This document shows positions 8,045-17,466 of a DNA stretch of 64,000 bases, piece after piece. The notes under the pieces were generated by a model. It was not told the origin of the DNA. It did no database searches and saw only the letters and a program-made list of their open reading frames with translations. The position numbers and the translations under genes are program-made. The DNA lies in NCBI RefSeq assembly GCF_000733725.1, contig NZ_JMQM01000001.1:1054001-1118000 (forward strand). Reading direction: 5' to 3'. The first letter of the stretch is position 1, and each line of letters begins with the position of its first letter. The stretch is from Nitratireductor basaltis. GTDB taxonomy: Bacteria > Pseudomonadota > Alphaproteobacteria > Rhizobiales > Rhizobiaceae.

Positions 8045-8854
8045 TCAGTATGCAATCTCAAGAAGAAGTCCATCATGCGCCGGGATGACATGAGCCGGTG
8101 TTTCCCGCTCTACCGTCGCGTAGTCCAGCGGGATATGCATGTGGGTCAAAACCGCCTTCCCCGGCTTCAGACGTTTGATCCATTCAAGCGCTTCTGCAAG
8201 CGAAAAATGACTGGGATGCCTCTTGTACTGCAAGGCGTCGATAACGAGCACGTCCAGATCGTGCAGCCTTTCAGCGGTTTCCGGCGGAAACGCACTGACA
8301 TCGGAGCAATATGCCATTGAGCCAACGCGAAAGCCTAAGGAATGAATGGCGCCGTGAACCTGACGCAGGGGCTCGAAGGTGATCGGACCGCCCTCGCCTG
8401 CAATCGTGATTTCACGGCCAGGTTCTATGATGTGCCCTTTGAGTATCGGTGGATAGTTGCTGCCTGCCGGCGTCTCGAAACAGTAGCTAAATGCCTCGAC
8501 CAGGCGCTCCATGGTTGGCTGATCGGCATAGACATCCATCAGCGCGTTCTGGGCAAGGACGTAGCCGCGCAGATCATCGATACCGTGGATGTGGTCGGCA
8601 TGTGGATGCGTGTAGAGCACGCCATCGAGATGGTCGACCTTGGCCGAGATCATCTGGCTGCGGAAATCAGGTCCGGTATCAATGACGACCCGGGTGGTCC
8701 TGCCATTCGCGCCGATGCGTTCCACGAGCGCAGCCGCTCGTGTACGTCGATTTTTCGGGTTCTTTGGGTCGCAGGCTCCCCAATCGCCCATGATGCGCGG
8801 CACACCGGGTGAGGAGCCGCAGCCCAGGATGGTGAGGCGCAGCCTGTCGCTCAA
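8045..8854 (-). CDS. MBL-fold metallo-hydrolase (PhnP / RNase Z-like)
   Basis: Metallo-beta-lactamase fold hydrolase of 269 residues. The N-terminus LTILGCGSSPGVPR and the metal motif THPHADHIHGIDDLR (HxHxDH) match the PhnP-like group of cyclic phosphodiesterases; further ligands are in VIDTGPDF, YCSDVS and LTHMH. The start is TTG 8854, giving MSDRLRL; it overlaps the tatD stop as TTGA, so translation is probably coupled. tatD followed by this hydrolase and metG upstream is a common rhizobial arrangement. The physiological substrate is not known to me. Confidence 0.88.
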   Translation of the reverse strand: MSDRLRLTILGCGSSPGVPRIMGDWGACDPKNPKNRRTRAAALVERIGANGRTTRVVIDTGPDFRSQMISAKVDHLDGVLYTHPHADHIHGIDDLRGYVLAQNALMDVYADQPTMERLVEAFSYCFETPAGSNYPPILKGHIIEPGREITIAGEGGPITFEPLRQVHGAIHSLGFRVGSMAYCSDVSAFPPETAERLHDLDVLVIDALQYKRHPSHFSLAEALEWIKRLKPGKAVLTHMHIPLDYATVERETPAHVIPAHDGLLLEIAY

Positions 8855-9651
8855 GATGCGCCCTGCCCCAGTGCCTCGCGTGGCACCTTCGCAAATAGCC
8901 GGAAAAAGTTGTCGGTCGTCAGTTTCGTCAGCTCTTCGGGCTGCATTTCACGCACATCCGCGAGCACCTTGGCTGTATGGGCGACATATGCCGGTTCGTT
9001 CGTCTTGCCGCGTTTTGGAACTGGCGCCAGATAGGGAGCATCCGTTTCCACCAGCAGACGTTCCGCGGGAACTTCTCTGGCAATCGCCCGCAACTCCTCC
9101 GACTTCTTGAAGGTCAGTATGCCTGAAAACGAGACATATCCGCCCAATTCCACGCCTTTGCGTGCGAGGGCCGCGCCTGAAGAAAAGCAATGCAGGATGA
9201 AGGGAAACGAGCCTCGGCCGGTTTCCTCTTCCAGTATGGCGGCAACGTCCTCATCCGCTTCACGTGCGTGGATCACCAGTGGAAGACCGGTCTCGCGCGC
9301 AGCCGCAATGTGCCGGCGGAATCCCTGCGCCTGAAGATCGCGGGGTGCCTTGTCATAGAAGTAGTCCAGACCCGCCTCACCGATGCCGACCACCTTGGGA
9401 TGTTTGGCGAGACTGACCAACTCCTCGGTGGTGACCCCGGTCTCTTCGCCGGCATTGTGCGGATGTGTGCCGACCGTGCAGAAGACATTCGGATATGCCT
9501 CGGCAATCGCCCTGATATCGTTGAAACGGGCGACACGCGTCGAGATCGTCACCATCAGTCCCACGCCAGCTTCTCGCGCGCGTTCGATCACCGCATCGCG
9601 GTCACCGGCGAAATCCGGGAAATCAAGGTGGCAATGACTGTCGACGAGCAT
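8851..9651 (-). CDS. tatD: TatD family metal-dependent hydrolase (DNase)
   Basis: TIM-barrel amidohydrolase-fold nuclease, 266 residues from ATG 9651. This start gives MLVDSHCHLDF, whose HCH pair is the first metal site, and lies 1 bp after the metG stop; upstream codons in frame belong to metG sequence. Other family motifs: GIGEAGLDYF, PLVIHAREAD, LHCFSSG and the closing LVETDAPYLAP. Bacterial TatD enzymes are Mg-dependent 3'-5' exonucleases linked to DNA repair and oxidative stress. Coupled upstream to metG and downstream to the MBL gene. Confidence 0.95.
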   Translation of the reverse strand: MLVDSHCHLDFPDFAGDRDAVIERAREAGVGLMVTISTRVARFNDIRAIAEAYPNVFCTVGTHPHNAGEETGVTTEELVSLAKHPKVVGIGEAGLDYFYDKAPRDLQAQGFRRHIAAARETGLPLVIHAREADEDVAAILEEETGRGSFPFILHCFSSGAALARKGVELGGYVSFSGILTFKKSEELRAIAREVPAERLLVETDAPYLAPVPKRGKTNEPAYVAHTAKVLADVREMQPEELTKLTTDNFFRLFAKVPREALGQGAS

Positions 9652-9652
9652 C

Positions 9653-11212
9653 TCAGCTGGCTGCCTTTCCTGCCTCTTCCTCGACATAGCGCGGGAATAT
9701 AGGCTCAGGCTTCGGCAGCGCAGAACCGGATTCAAGCGCGTAGTTCTCGGAGAGATGTGCGAAGTCGCGCTGGTTGTCGGGAACGGCAAGAATGTTCAGA
9801 AGCTTAGCGGCAGAGTCCGGGATGAAGGGCTGGCAGAGAATGCCGATACGGCGAAGCACCTCTGCGGTCACGTACAGAACAGTCTCCATTCTGGCAGGAT
9901 CGGTTTTCTTCAAAGCCCAGGGTTCCTGGCCTGCAAAATAGCGGTTGGCCTCCGCTACCACTTCAAAGACTGCAGCCAGCGCCTGATGAATGGCCTGGCG
10001 CAACATTGCCGAACGTGCGGTTTCGAGTGCCTTGTCCGCCATGGCCAGTATGGCCTTGTCGGCATCGGACAGCTCGCCTTTTTGCGGCACGGCACCGGCG
10101 CAGTTCTTCGCAATCATGGAGAGGGAGCGCTGCGCAAGATTGCCCAGGTCGTTCGCCAGATCCGCATTGGTGCGGTTGACGATGGCCTCATGGCTGTAGC
10201 TGCCGTCCTGTCCGAAGGGCACTTCACGCAACAGGAAGTAACGGACCTGGTCGAGACCGTAGTGATCCACAAGTGCAAACGGGTCGATGACATTGCCCAC
10301 CGACTTCGACATCTTCTCCCCCTTGTTGAAGAGGAAGCCGTGACCAAAAATCCGCTTTGGCAGCGGCAGGCCCGCCGACATCAGGAATGCGGGCCAGTAG
10401 ATCGAGTGGAAACGGGTGATGTCCTTGCCGATGACGTGGCAATCCGCGGGCCAGAATTCGGCACGGGGATGGTCGGGATCGGGATAGCCGGTGGCGGTCA
10501 GATAGTTGGTTAGCGCGTCGACCCAGACATACATGACGTGCTTTTCATCACCGGGAACCGGCACGCCCCAGTCGAAGGTTGTTCGCGAGATCGACAGATC
10601 GCGCAGGCCGGATTTCACGAAGCTGGCAATCTCGTTGCGACGCTCGACCGGGCCGATGAAATCCGGCTGGCTTTCATATAGATCAAGCAGCTTGTCCTGA
10701 TAGGCAGAGAGCTTGAAGAAGTAGCTTTCTTCCTCCACCCACTCGACCGGGGTTCCCTGAGGGCCGTAGCGAATGCCATCTTCACGAAGTTCGGTCTCGT
10801 CCTCGCTGTAATAGGCCTCATCGCGCACCGAATACCAGCCGGAATAGGAACCGAGATAGATATCGCCTTTTTCGGCCATCGCCTTCCAGATGGCCTGCGA
10901 GGCCTTGTGATGGCGCTCTTCTGTCGTGCGGATGAAATCGTCATTTGACGCGTTGAGAACCTGCGCCATCTGCTGGAACTTCGGTGCGTTGCGGTCCGCC
11001 AGCTCACGCGCGGAAATATCCTGCTTGCGCGCGGTCTGAAGCATCTTGATGCCGTGCTCGTCGGTTCCCGTCAGGAAGAAGACCTCCTTGCCGTCAGCAC
11101 GCTGAAAACGCGCCAGAACATCTGTCGCGATCAGTTCATAGGCGTGGCCGATATGAGGATCGCCATTCGGGTAGGAAATCGCGGTCGTGATGTAAAATTT
11201 CTCGCGGGTCAT
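9653..11212 (-). CDS. metG: Methionyl-tRNA synthetase
   Basis: Class I aminoacyl-tRNA synthetase charging tRNA(Met). 519 residues from ATG 11212, preceded by GGAAAGAAG; a frame from 11275 would add 21 unconserved residues. The HIGH motif is HIGH at residues 20-23 (after ISYPNGDP) and the KMSKS loop is [14 protein letters not shown]. The short length shows the form without a C-terminal tRNA-binding domain, usual in alphaproteobacteria. It lies between holB (68 bp) and tatD (1 bp) in the tmk-holB-metG-tatD run. Confidence 0.97.
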   Translation of the reverse strand: MTREKFYITTAISYPNGDPHIGHAYELIATDVLARFQRADGKEVFFLTGTDEHGIKMLQTARKQDISARELADRNAPKFQQMAQVLNASNDDFIRTTEERHHKASQAIWKAMAEKGDIYLGSYSGWYSVRDEAYYSEDETELREDGIRYGPQGTPVEWVEEESYFFKLSAYQDKLLDLYESQPDFIGPVERRNEIASFVKSGLRDLSISRTTFDWGVPVPGDEKHVMYVWVDALTNYLTATGYPDPDHPRAEFWPADCHVIGKDITRFHSIYWPAFLMSAGLPLPKRIFGHGFLFNKGEKMSKSVGNVIDPFALVDHYGLDQVRYFLLREVPFGQDGSYSHEAIVNRTNADLANDLGNLAQRSLSMIAKNCAGAVPQKGELSDADKAILAMADKALETARSAMLRQAIHQALAAVFEVVAEANRYFAGQEPWALKKTDPARMETVLYVTAEVLRRIGILCQPFIPDSAAKLLNILAVPDNQRDFAHLSENYALESGSALPKPEPIFPRYVEEEAGKAAS

Positions 11213-11280
11213 ATCTTCTTTCCGGTCGAAGGTTCTGGCGGTGGGATAGCGATTAATGGCCGTGATGCCAAGCACCCTGG

Positions 11281-12348
11281 CTACAATGCCTGGGGCATCC
11301 CGCCGAGCTTCGTGTGAAGGGTGGAAATCGTTCCGATGATGTGCTGGCGACGATCGAGATTGTAGGTTTCGGTTTCGATGAGTTGGGTGCGCATGTCTTC
11401 ATGCAGTTCCGCCAGGCTGGCAGCCGTGCACGTGTCACCCTCCTCACCTGCCAGGCGCGCGCGTTCGGCAATGCGATCAAGAGCAAGGCGGTTGAACAGG
11501 TCGAACTGTATCTGCCTGTCGCGGCCGCTTGCAGCGTCTGCCAGGCGGAAGACGTCCGTCATGTTCAACTTCGGTTGGCCCAGGACACCACTCAATGCCT
11601 GTTCGATTTCCAGGCCACCGAACTGGGTCAACAGAACAGCGTTGCGCACGCTTCCCGAAGAACGTGCTGCAAGAAGGGCGCGCTCTTCGGAAGCTTCGGG
11701 CATATCTGCTCCTATGCCTTGCAGCACCGTGAAGAGGTCCTGATCCGGGAGCGGTTGGAGCTTTATCGTCTGACACCGGGAGCGGATCGTTGGCAGGAGC
11801 CGTCCCAGCGAATGCGTGGTCAGGATGAACAAGGTGCGTCGCGGCGGCTCTTCGAGACTCTTGAGGAGAGCGTTTGCGGCATTGGTGTTCATGTCATCGG
11901 CCGGATCAACAAGGATGACACGGAAGCCGCCTTCCTGGGTTGTCATGCCCAGAAAGCGACTGACCCGGCGGATTTCATCCACCGTAATCACTGTCTTGAA
12001 TTTCTTTTCGCGATCATTGCGTGGGCGCGTCAGGTGGAGAAACCCGGGATGAGCCCCCTGTGCGAGGAGGCGAAAGGATTGCGATGCAGTGTCGATGGCG
12101 ACCAGATCTTCCGGCGCCTCGCGGGGGTCTGGATGCGTGAAGATGTGGTTGGCCAGATGATAAGCCAGTGTCGCCTTGCCTATGCCCTGTGGGCCCGCAA
12201 GCAGTAACGCGTGATGCATCTTGCCCGATCGGTATGCCTGCGCGAGCATCCGGCGTGTCTCGAGATGGCCGAAAAGCGCCGGGTTCTCAGCAGGTTCGGG
12301 AATATCCGGCAGGGTATCGTGCTGCTCAGGCGCGATCCGCTCAAACAT
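11281..12348 (-). CDS. holB: DNA polymerase III delta' subunit
   Basis: Clamp-loader subunit (AAA+ fold), 355 residues, working with gamma/tau and delta to load the beta clamp. Seen: [18 protein letters not shown] near residue 50 (P-loop-like), [25 protein letters not shown] (the sensor region, strongly diagnostic) and the [13 protein letters not shown] arginine-finger SRC motif. It overlaps the 3' end of tmk by 8 bp and precedes metG. The tmk-holB pairing is widely conserved. Confidence 0.93.
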   Translation of the reverse strand: MFERIAPEQHDTLPDIPEPAENPALFGHLETRRMLAQAYRSGKMHHALLLAGPQGIGKATLAYHLANHIFTHPDPREAPEDLVAIDTASQSFRLLAQGAHPGFLHLTRPRNDREKKFKTVITVDEIRRVSRFLGMTTQEGGFRVILVDPADDMNTNAANALLKSLEEPPRRTLFILTTHSLGRLLPTIRSRCQTIKLQPLPDQDLFTVLQGIGADMPEASEERALLAARSSGSVRNAVLLTQFGGLEIEQALSGVLGQPKLNMTDVFRLADAASGRDRQIQFDLFNRLALDRIAERARLAGEEGDTCTAASLAELHEDMRTQLIETETYNLDRRQHIIGTISTLHTKLGGMPQAL

Positions 12349-13021
12349 GACTTGTCGCTCCCGATCGTTCGCGAAGTGCCGTATTGGTCAAGGCGAGAAT
12401 CTCCGCAAAGACGCTCTCGGCGTCTCGTGCTGCATCGACAACGCGACATCTCTCTGGTTCCTGCTGCGCGATCTTCAGGAAGCCCTGTCGTCTGAGGCGG
12501 TGTGTCTCGATTTCTTCCTTCTCGAAGCGGTCCGCTGTTGCGTCTCCGCGTCGCGCACTGGCGCGGTGAAGACCTTCTTCGGGGTCTATGTCGAGTATGA
12601 CCGTGAGATCGGGTATCGTGTCATTGACTGTCACGCGTTCCAGCTTGCTCATGAAGTCTTCGCCAAGCGCGCCTGTAATACCCTGGTAGACACGGGAAGA
12701 GTCCATGAAGCGGTCGCACAGCACGATCGAACCGGCATGCAGTGCTGGCTTGATGACCCTCTCCACGTGATCGCTTCTGGCGGCCGCAAACAGGATTGCC
12801 TCCATTGACGAGCCAAAAGGCTCAGCTGCACCTGACAGCAATACGTGACGCACCGCCTCTGCTCCGGGAGAGCCGCCGGGCTCGCGCGTTACGACAACGT
12901 CGTGGCCCTGGCTGCGCAGTGCTTCGGCGAGCCTGGTGATCTGGGTCGATTTGCCAGCCCCCTCACCGCCTTCAAATGTCACGAACAAACCCTCAGGCAC
13001 CGAACTGATCACCTCAACCAC
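12341..13021 (-). CDS. tmk: Thymidylate kinase
   Basis: Phosphorylates dTMP to dTDP in dTTP synthesis. 226 residues. The P-loop GGEGAGKST is at about residues 18-26, the substrate motif [17 protein letters not shown] follows, [12 protein letters not shown] carries the DR(Y/F) dTMP-binding motif, and the C-terminal part has the LID region rich in arginine. It overlaps holB by 8 bp, so the two are probably coupled, and lies 95 bp downstream of the carboxypeptidase gene. Confidence 0.95.
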   Translation of the reverse strand: MVEVISSVPEGLFVTFEGGEGAGKSTQITRLAEALRSQGHDVVVTREPGGSPGAEAVRHVLLSGAAEPFGSSMEAILFAAARSDHVERVIKPALHAGSIVLCDRFMDSSRVYQGITGALGEDFMSKLERVTVNDTIPDLTVILDIDPEEGLHRASARRGDATADRFEKEEIETHRLRRQGFLKIAQQEPERCRVVDAARDAESVFAEILALTNTALRERSGATSHV

Positions 13022-13116
13022 AGAAACCGGGTCTTCTTAGCGGTCTGGTGGACCTCAGTCCATGACAGTGGACAATCCGGATCACGAAACCGGAACGCAT
13101 GCGTCCCTGCGCACAC

Positions 13117-14280
13117 TTAACGCAGCCATCCGATCAGGAGTTCTCCAACGGCATCCAATGCGCGTTGGTGAAGTTCGCCTTTCCCGACAGATTCCGCGGC
13201 ATAGACCGGTGTCTCCTGACTGATCGTGTCGCCGAGCCAGATACGCAACCGCCCGACCTCCTCGCCCTCTTCGACGGGAGCCTGGAGCGGCCCTTCATAA
13301 ACGACTTCCGCACGCATGCGTTCGCGGTCGGTGATGGGCACGAAAATCGCAACGTCACGGCGCGCACGCAATTTGACCGTCGGCTGCGCACCGCCATATA
13401 CATCCGCCTCGGCGATTGCCTCGCCTTCACCGAAAAGAGCCATCTTCTCGAAAGCGCGGATGCCCCAGTCGAGCAACTTGCGCGCCTCTTCAGCGCGCTG
13501 CTGCTCGCTTTCCATGCCGCCAAGGGTCGCGAAAAGGCGACGACCGTCGCGCTCGATCGACGCAGTGATGGCATAGCCCGATTCTTCCGTGAAACCCGTT
13601 TTCAGCCCGTCGGCACCGATATTCATCGGCAGAAGTGGATTGCGATTGCGCTGGCGGATGCCGTTCCATTCGAAATCCGGCTGCGAGAAAGTCTGATAGC
13701 GCTCCGGATATGTCTGCCATAGATGCAGAGCAAGTTGAGTGAGTTCTCGCGCGGTAACAACCTGTCCTGGGGCCGGAAGTCCTGTTGCATTGACAAAAGT
13801 CGAGGTCTCGAGGCCAAGTTTGCGCGCGCGGGTGGTCATCAAGCGTGCGAAACTTTCTTCCGATCCCGCCATGCCCTCGGCAATGGCGATGGCACCGTCA
13901 TTGGCCGAGTGAACAATGACGCCTTGCAGCAATGCATCGAGCGGGACGCTCGACTTGACTTCGGCAAACATTGTCGACGTGCCTGAAACCGCACCACCGG
14001 TGCGCCAGGCATGTTCGCTGATGTAGAAGTTTTCCTCGGGTGAGATCTGGCCCGACCTGATGGCGTCGAAGGCAAGCTCAACGGTCATCAGTTTCGCAAG
14101 CGAGGCTGGCGGGAATGCAGCGTCTGCATTCTTCGAAAAAAGGATTGTGCCCGTCTCAGCGTCGATGAGATGCGCCTGTTTGGCGCGTGTTTCGAAAAGC
14201 TGTGCCTGGGCAGGGAGTGCCACGCAGGCTGCAAGCAGCGCCACTGCGCATTGCCGAAGCCATCTCATCTTCAGGCGCAT
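13117..14280 (-). CDS. D-alanyl-D-alanine carboxypeptidase (PBP5/6 family)
   Basis: Low-molecular-mass penicillin-binding protein that trims the terminal D-Ala from peptidoglycan stem peptides. 387 residues from ATG 14280, placed just after GGGGGAGAGT; a GTG four codons earlier is less likely. Signal peptide ends at ALPAQA (about residue 26). Active-site motifs: S60-L-A-K63 (SxxK), S125-A-N127 (SxN) and K227-T-G229 (KTG). A C-terminal PBP5-C domain follows, and the tail (DAVGELLIGWLR) may form the amphipathic membrane anchor. It lies between rlpA and tmk, a common rhizobial order. Confidence 0.95.
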   Translation of the reverse strand: MRLKMRWLRQCAVALLAACVALPAQAQLFETRAKQAHLIDAETGTILFSKNADAAFPPASLAKLMTVELAFDAIRSGQISPEENFYISEHAWRTGGAVSGTSTMFAEVKSSVPLDALLQGVIVHSANDGAIAIAEGMAGSEESFARLMTTRARKLGLETSTFVNATGLPAPGQVVTARELTQLALHLWQTYPERYQTFSQPDFEWNGIRQRNRNPLLPMNIGADGLKTGFTEESGYAITASIERDGRRLFATLGGMESEQQRAEEARKLLDWGIRAFEKMALFGEGEAIAEADVYGGAQPTVKLRARRDVAIFVPITDRERMRAEVVYEGPLQAPVEEGEEVGRLRIWLGDTISQETPVYAAESVGKGELHQRALDAVGELLIGWLR

Positions 14281-14364
14281 ACTCTCCCCCACTCCATGAT
14301 TGGCCCCGCAAAGGCTATGTCGGAGAGGTTATAGTATCACCTTGGAAATCTTCAACAACAGCGC

Positions 14365-15567
14365 CTACAAATCGCTGTCGCGGACGATGAACGCATCACT
14401 GGCACCAGCATTCCACGCCGCCTGCAATGCACGGTCTATGAGAGCTTCATCCCTGGGCATGAGCGTCAGCGAACGCGTCGTGGCCGAGCCGGCATTCTCA
14501 ACGCGGATCGTACCAAAAGGGGAAAGCGTCTGGAACAGGGCTGTTATTTTCTCATCGTCGGCGAAGACGCCAAGGCTGATGGTCATGCCCTGTTGCGGCA
14601 GCGGATCCTTGCCGTTGCGGGTCCACCACTCCTTCAGCGCATTCTGATCCAGCTTCTTCTTCATGACCTGATCAAAGCTGCTGGCGGCTCTATTGACGCG
14701 CTGGTCTGCGTAGGAAAGCAGCGCACTGGCCATTTGCTGCGGCTGTGGCTCCACGCCCGGCGCGGTTTTGGGGCGATCGGGTACGAGCGGACCGGAAGCA
14801 GGGAGCGCGGAAGTGCCAGCGGGCGACGACGTGCTGAGCGCGGTCTCGAAGCTTGCAGCGGTCGCAGACGCGCCATTGTCTTTCATTGCGAGCATTACGC
14901 CGGATGGTAGGCCGTCGGAAGGATCCGCATCGGCTCCGCCGGGCTTGAAGGATGCGAGGAGGAATGAATCATCTCGTCCTTCAAGGGGCGCGGGCCCCAC
15001 ATATTCAACCTTCACCTTTGCGACACCCGCAGATTTGTAGTCCAGCAGTTCCGCTGTGCGCTTGGACAGATCGATGAGCCTGTCATGCGCGAAGGGGCCG
15101 CGGTCGTTCACACGAACGATCACCGAATTCCCGTTGTTGATATTGGTGACGCGCGCATAGCTTGGAAGCGGCATGGTCGGATGTGCGGCGGTCAGGTGGT
15201 TCATGTCATAGACTTCGCCATTCGCCGTAAGCCGCCCGTGGAATGCGTCGCCATACCAGGAGGCTGCGCCTACATCCACATAGTCCGGATCTTCTTGCGG
15301 GTGATACCAGCGGCCCTTGATCTGGTACGGTTTCCCGACCTGGCGGCGGCCGCCGCCACGCGGCAGGTTCGACACCTTCTCGGCAACCTTGGGGCTGGCT
15401 TTCACGCCATATTCCGATTCGGCGAAATATTCCTTGCTCTTGGTCTTCGGCGTGATCTCAGCAGTCGGAGTGGGCTTTTCACAGGCGGTCAAAGCGATAG
15501 CCAACGCAGTAAAGGCAAGGGTTGAAACGGCTGCTCGGCGCGCAGATCTGCTACCCGTTTTCAGCAT
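14365..15567 (-). CDS. rlpA: RlpA family septal-ring lytic transglycosylase lipoprotein
   Basis: 400-residue lipoprotein. The signal peptide ends in the lipobox LTAC with the lipidated Cys at residue 29. The double-psi beta-barrel domain (about residues 95-200) includes GAASWYGDAFHGRLTANGE and VRVNDRGPFAHDRLIDLS, the catalytic region of RlpA enzymes that cleave denuded glycan strands. A long low-complexity linker follows, and the C-terminal 75 residues (from TISLGVFADDEK) resemble a SPOR-type peptidoglycan-binding domain. It is the promoter-proximal gene of the leftward run towards dac-tmk-holB, with 84 bp before the carboxypeptidase gene. Confidence 0.9.
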   Translation of the reverse strand: MLKTGSRSARRAAVSTLAFTALAIALTACEKPTPTAEITPKTKSKEYFAESEYGVKASPKVAEKVSNLPRGGGRRQVGKPYQIKGRWYHPQEDPDYVDVGAASWYGDAFHGRLTANGEVYDMNHLTAAHPTMPLPSYARVTNINNGNSVIVRVNDRGPFAHDRLIDLSKRTAELLDYKSAGVAKVKVEYVGPAPLEGRDDSFLLASFKPGGADADPSDGLPSGVMLAMKDNGASATAASFETALSTSSPAGTSALPASGPLVPDRPKTAPGVEPQPQQMASALLSYADQRVNRAASSFDQVMKKKLDQNALKEWWTRNGKDPLPQQGMTISLGVFADDEKITALFQTLSPFGTIRVENAGSATTRSLTLMPRDEALIDRALQAAWNAGASDAFIVRDSDL

Positions 15568-15833
15568 GAATCAACTTCCCCGGCAAGAAAGCAACGAACC
15601 GCGGCTCGCGCAAAATAATCATGGATTTGGCGGTCTGCCAGGTGCCCCCAGCCGCACCACCCCTCTCAATGCGCACGCAAACGTTACCGTGCGGTAAAGA
15701 CTATTTGTTCAGAAATAGGCGAAAATGTGCCGACGTAGCAACTCTCTTGATGAAGAACGCCAAGTGGCTCGTTTGCGGGCAACGAAATCACTCTTGAAAC
15801 TCCTGCGGTTCATGCGTACACGAAGAGCCGTTT

Positions 15834-15923
15834 GGAGGGATGGCCGAGCGGTTTAAGGCACCGGTCTTGAAAACCGGCGTGGCAGCGATGTCACCGTGGG
15901 TTCGAATCCCACTCCCTCCGCCA
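15834..15923 (+). tRNA. tRNA-Ser (anticodon TGA)
   Basis: 90 bases including an encoded CCA. Acceptor GGAGGGA (15834-15840) pairs with TCCCTCC (15913-15919), discriminator G, CCA 15921-15923. The anticodon stem CCGGT/ACCGG encloses loop CTTGAAA with anticodon TGA at 15868-15870. A long variable arm and the T loop TTCGAAT confirm the serine class. It stands alone between divergent rlpA and the DsrE-like gene. Confidence 0.97.
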
Positions 15924-15970
15924 CGCCTTATATGCCAGCTGCAGCTTTCTTTCGCCGATCCTGAGGTTTG

Positions 15971-16339
15971 TCAGAACGACAGTGTTGCAGCGCCGGCCTT
16001 GATCTCTTCATGCATCACGCTTGCGCCTGCTATGACCACTCCGTCGAGCAGGTCGTCCGCTTCATAGCCGCGCGCCTTGACACAGGGCGGGCAGGCCCAG
16101 ATCACACCGCCGCGCGCCTGGAAATCCTCGATCAGTTTCGCAAGCGGGTCGAGCGGTGAGACATGTGTCATCTGCTGTCCTTTGATGCGCACGAGGTCGA
16201 TGGCGGTGCTCGTCAGGAACAGGAAGACCTTCAGCCCTGACGTGATACCCCCATTCGCAATGGTCAGGGCCACCGATGAGAGTTCTGAATCGATGCCTTT
16301 TGTCAGCAAAACCACCAGTTTGTCACTTGCCGGGCTCAT
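15971..16339 (-). CDS. DsrE/DsrF-like family protein
   Basis: 122-residue cytoplasmic protein of the DsrE-like fold (sulfur-relay relatives TusBCD/DsrEFH). Start at ATG 16339, six bases after GGAGG; a longer frame to 16600 runs into the divergent regulator and is rejected. Seen: KLVVLLTKGIDSELSSVALTIANGG, VFLFLTSTAIDLV and IWACPPCVKARGY, where the CPPC pair occupies the place where DsrE-like proteins carry their functional cysteine. The fold binds small ligands or carries persulfide; the partner here is unknown. It diverges from the AraC-type regulator with 64 bp between starts, so it may be the regulator's target. Confidence 0.85.
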   Translation of the reverse strand: MSPASDKLVVLLTKGIDSELSSVALTIANGGITSGLKVFLFLTSTAIDLVRIKGQQMTHVSPLDPLAKLIEDFQARGGVIWACPPCVKARGYEADDLLDGVVIAGASVMHEEIKAGAATLSF

Positions 16340-16403
16340 GATAACCTCCGTTTTCATCATGCCTGTGAAGTGACCATGATGATGGAGAATTCGGTGTCCG
16401 GCT

Positions 16404-17411
16404 TTGACCGAGATGCCCGATCTCTTAACAGGGATGCTCGATATGGCAGAAGCACAGGTTGCCGACCTGCTGTCAGAGATGTTGCGGCGTATCCGAATTT
16501 CCGGATCGCTGCAGTATTGCTTCATGCCTGCAGGGAACTGGCAAACCAGTGCGGAGCCAGCTTCATACAGGCCCAAAGGTGCGGTCGGCTTCCATATCAT
16601 CGCTGCAGGAAGCTGCTGGCTGGACGTGGATGGGATGCATCTTGAACTGAAGCAGGGAGATGTCGTCCTCTTCCCCTTCGGTAGCGCTCATGTCGTGGGT
16701 GCGGGGCACGGTGGATCGGTGGTTGATCCCGCACGCCTCCTGCCTCCCCTGCCCTGGGACCACACGCCGCTCGTCCGTTTCGGAAGCGGGCTTGGGGGAA
16801 GGCGGTTGTTGTGTGGTTATATAGAATGCAATGCGCTCGCCTTCCTGCCATTCGCCCACACCTTGCCAATGGTGATCCATATCAGCACGAGTGGCGGTTC
16901 AGACTGGTTGGCAGACATCGTTCGGCAGATCATCCATGAAGTCGACGCACGACCCGGAGCTGGCATGCCGGTTGTTGAGCGCCTTTCAGAGATCGTATTG
17001 CTTGAAATATTGCGGCGCGAGCTGCTGCGTTTGCCTCCCGGTGGGAAGGGCTGGGTAGCCGCAGTTCAGGATCCGGTGATCAGGCGCTGTTTGAGCCTGA
17101 TCCACTCGCAACCCGCACGGAACTGGAACCTGCAGGAACTTGCCAGGAACTCGGCGGTGTCACGGGCAGTTCTGATGCAACGCTTTGCGCACCTCCTTTC
17201 AACGTCTCCGATCAGATATTTGCGGGATTGGAGGCTCTATCTGGCGGCTGAGCGGCTGCGTTCGGGTGACGTGTCGATCTCGGAACTTGCAGTTGAGGCT
17301 GGCTACAGTGGCGAAGCAGCCTTCGCCAGAGCCTTTGCGCGCAAACAAGGATGTCCACCGGGGACCTTTCGTCTGAGATATGCGGGGGCAGATAAATTGA
17401 CGGCAGGCTAG
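16404..17411 (+). CDS. AraC family regulator with N-terminal cupin domain
   Basis: 335 residues (start uncertain). The first ~190 residues form a Cupin_6-type sensor: FHIIAAGSCWLDVDG, LKQGDVVLFPFGSAHVV and VIHISTSGG are typical. The C-terminal 100 residues carry two helix-turn-helix units: WNLQELARNSAVSRAVLMQRF and VSISELAVEAGYSGEAAFAR, then the AraC signature region ending FRLRY. The TTG at 16404 is one possible start; ATG 16413, 16434 or 16443 are alternatives and none has a strong Shine-Dalgarno. It probably regulates the divergent DsrE-like gene and perhaps itself; it converges on the BMP transporter operon. Confidence 0.88.
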   Translation: MTEMPDLLTGMLDMAEAQVADLLSEMLRRIRISGSLQYCFMPAGNWQTSAEPASYRPKGAVGFHIIAAGSCWLDVDGMHLELKQGDVVLFPFGSAHVVGAGHGGSVVDPARLLPPLPWDHTPLVRFGSGLGGRRLLCGYIECNALAFLPFAHTLPMVIHISTSGGSDWLADIVRQIIHEVDARPGAGMPVVERLSEIVLLEILRRELLRLPPGGKGWVAAVQDPVIRRCLSLIHSQPARNWNLQELARNSAVSRAVLMQRFAHLLSTSPIRYLRDWRLYLAAERLRSGDVSISELAVEAGYSGEAAFARAFARKQGCPPGTFRLRYAGADKLTAG

Positions 17412-17418
17412 AGATACG

Positions 17419-17450
17419 AAAAAAGGGCGGCTCCTCGGCCGCCCTCTTCT
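17419..17450. terminator. Bidirectional terminator between araC-type gene and BMP operon
   Basis: GGGCGGC (17425-17431), loop TCCTCG, GCCGCCC (17438-17444). Six A bases at 17419-17424 give a U6 tract on the minus strand, ending the BMP operon; on the plus strand TCTTCT follows, a weaker end for the regulator gene. Confidence 0.88.
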
Positions 17451-17466
17451 CATCGCGTTCTTCAGA

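Noticed and set aside
11314-12207. 297-codon plus-strand frame antisense to holB
   Set aside because: holB motifs and overlaps with tmk are clear; the antisense product is Cys-rich nonsense.
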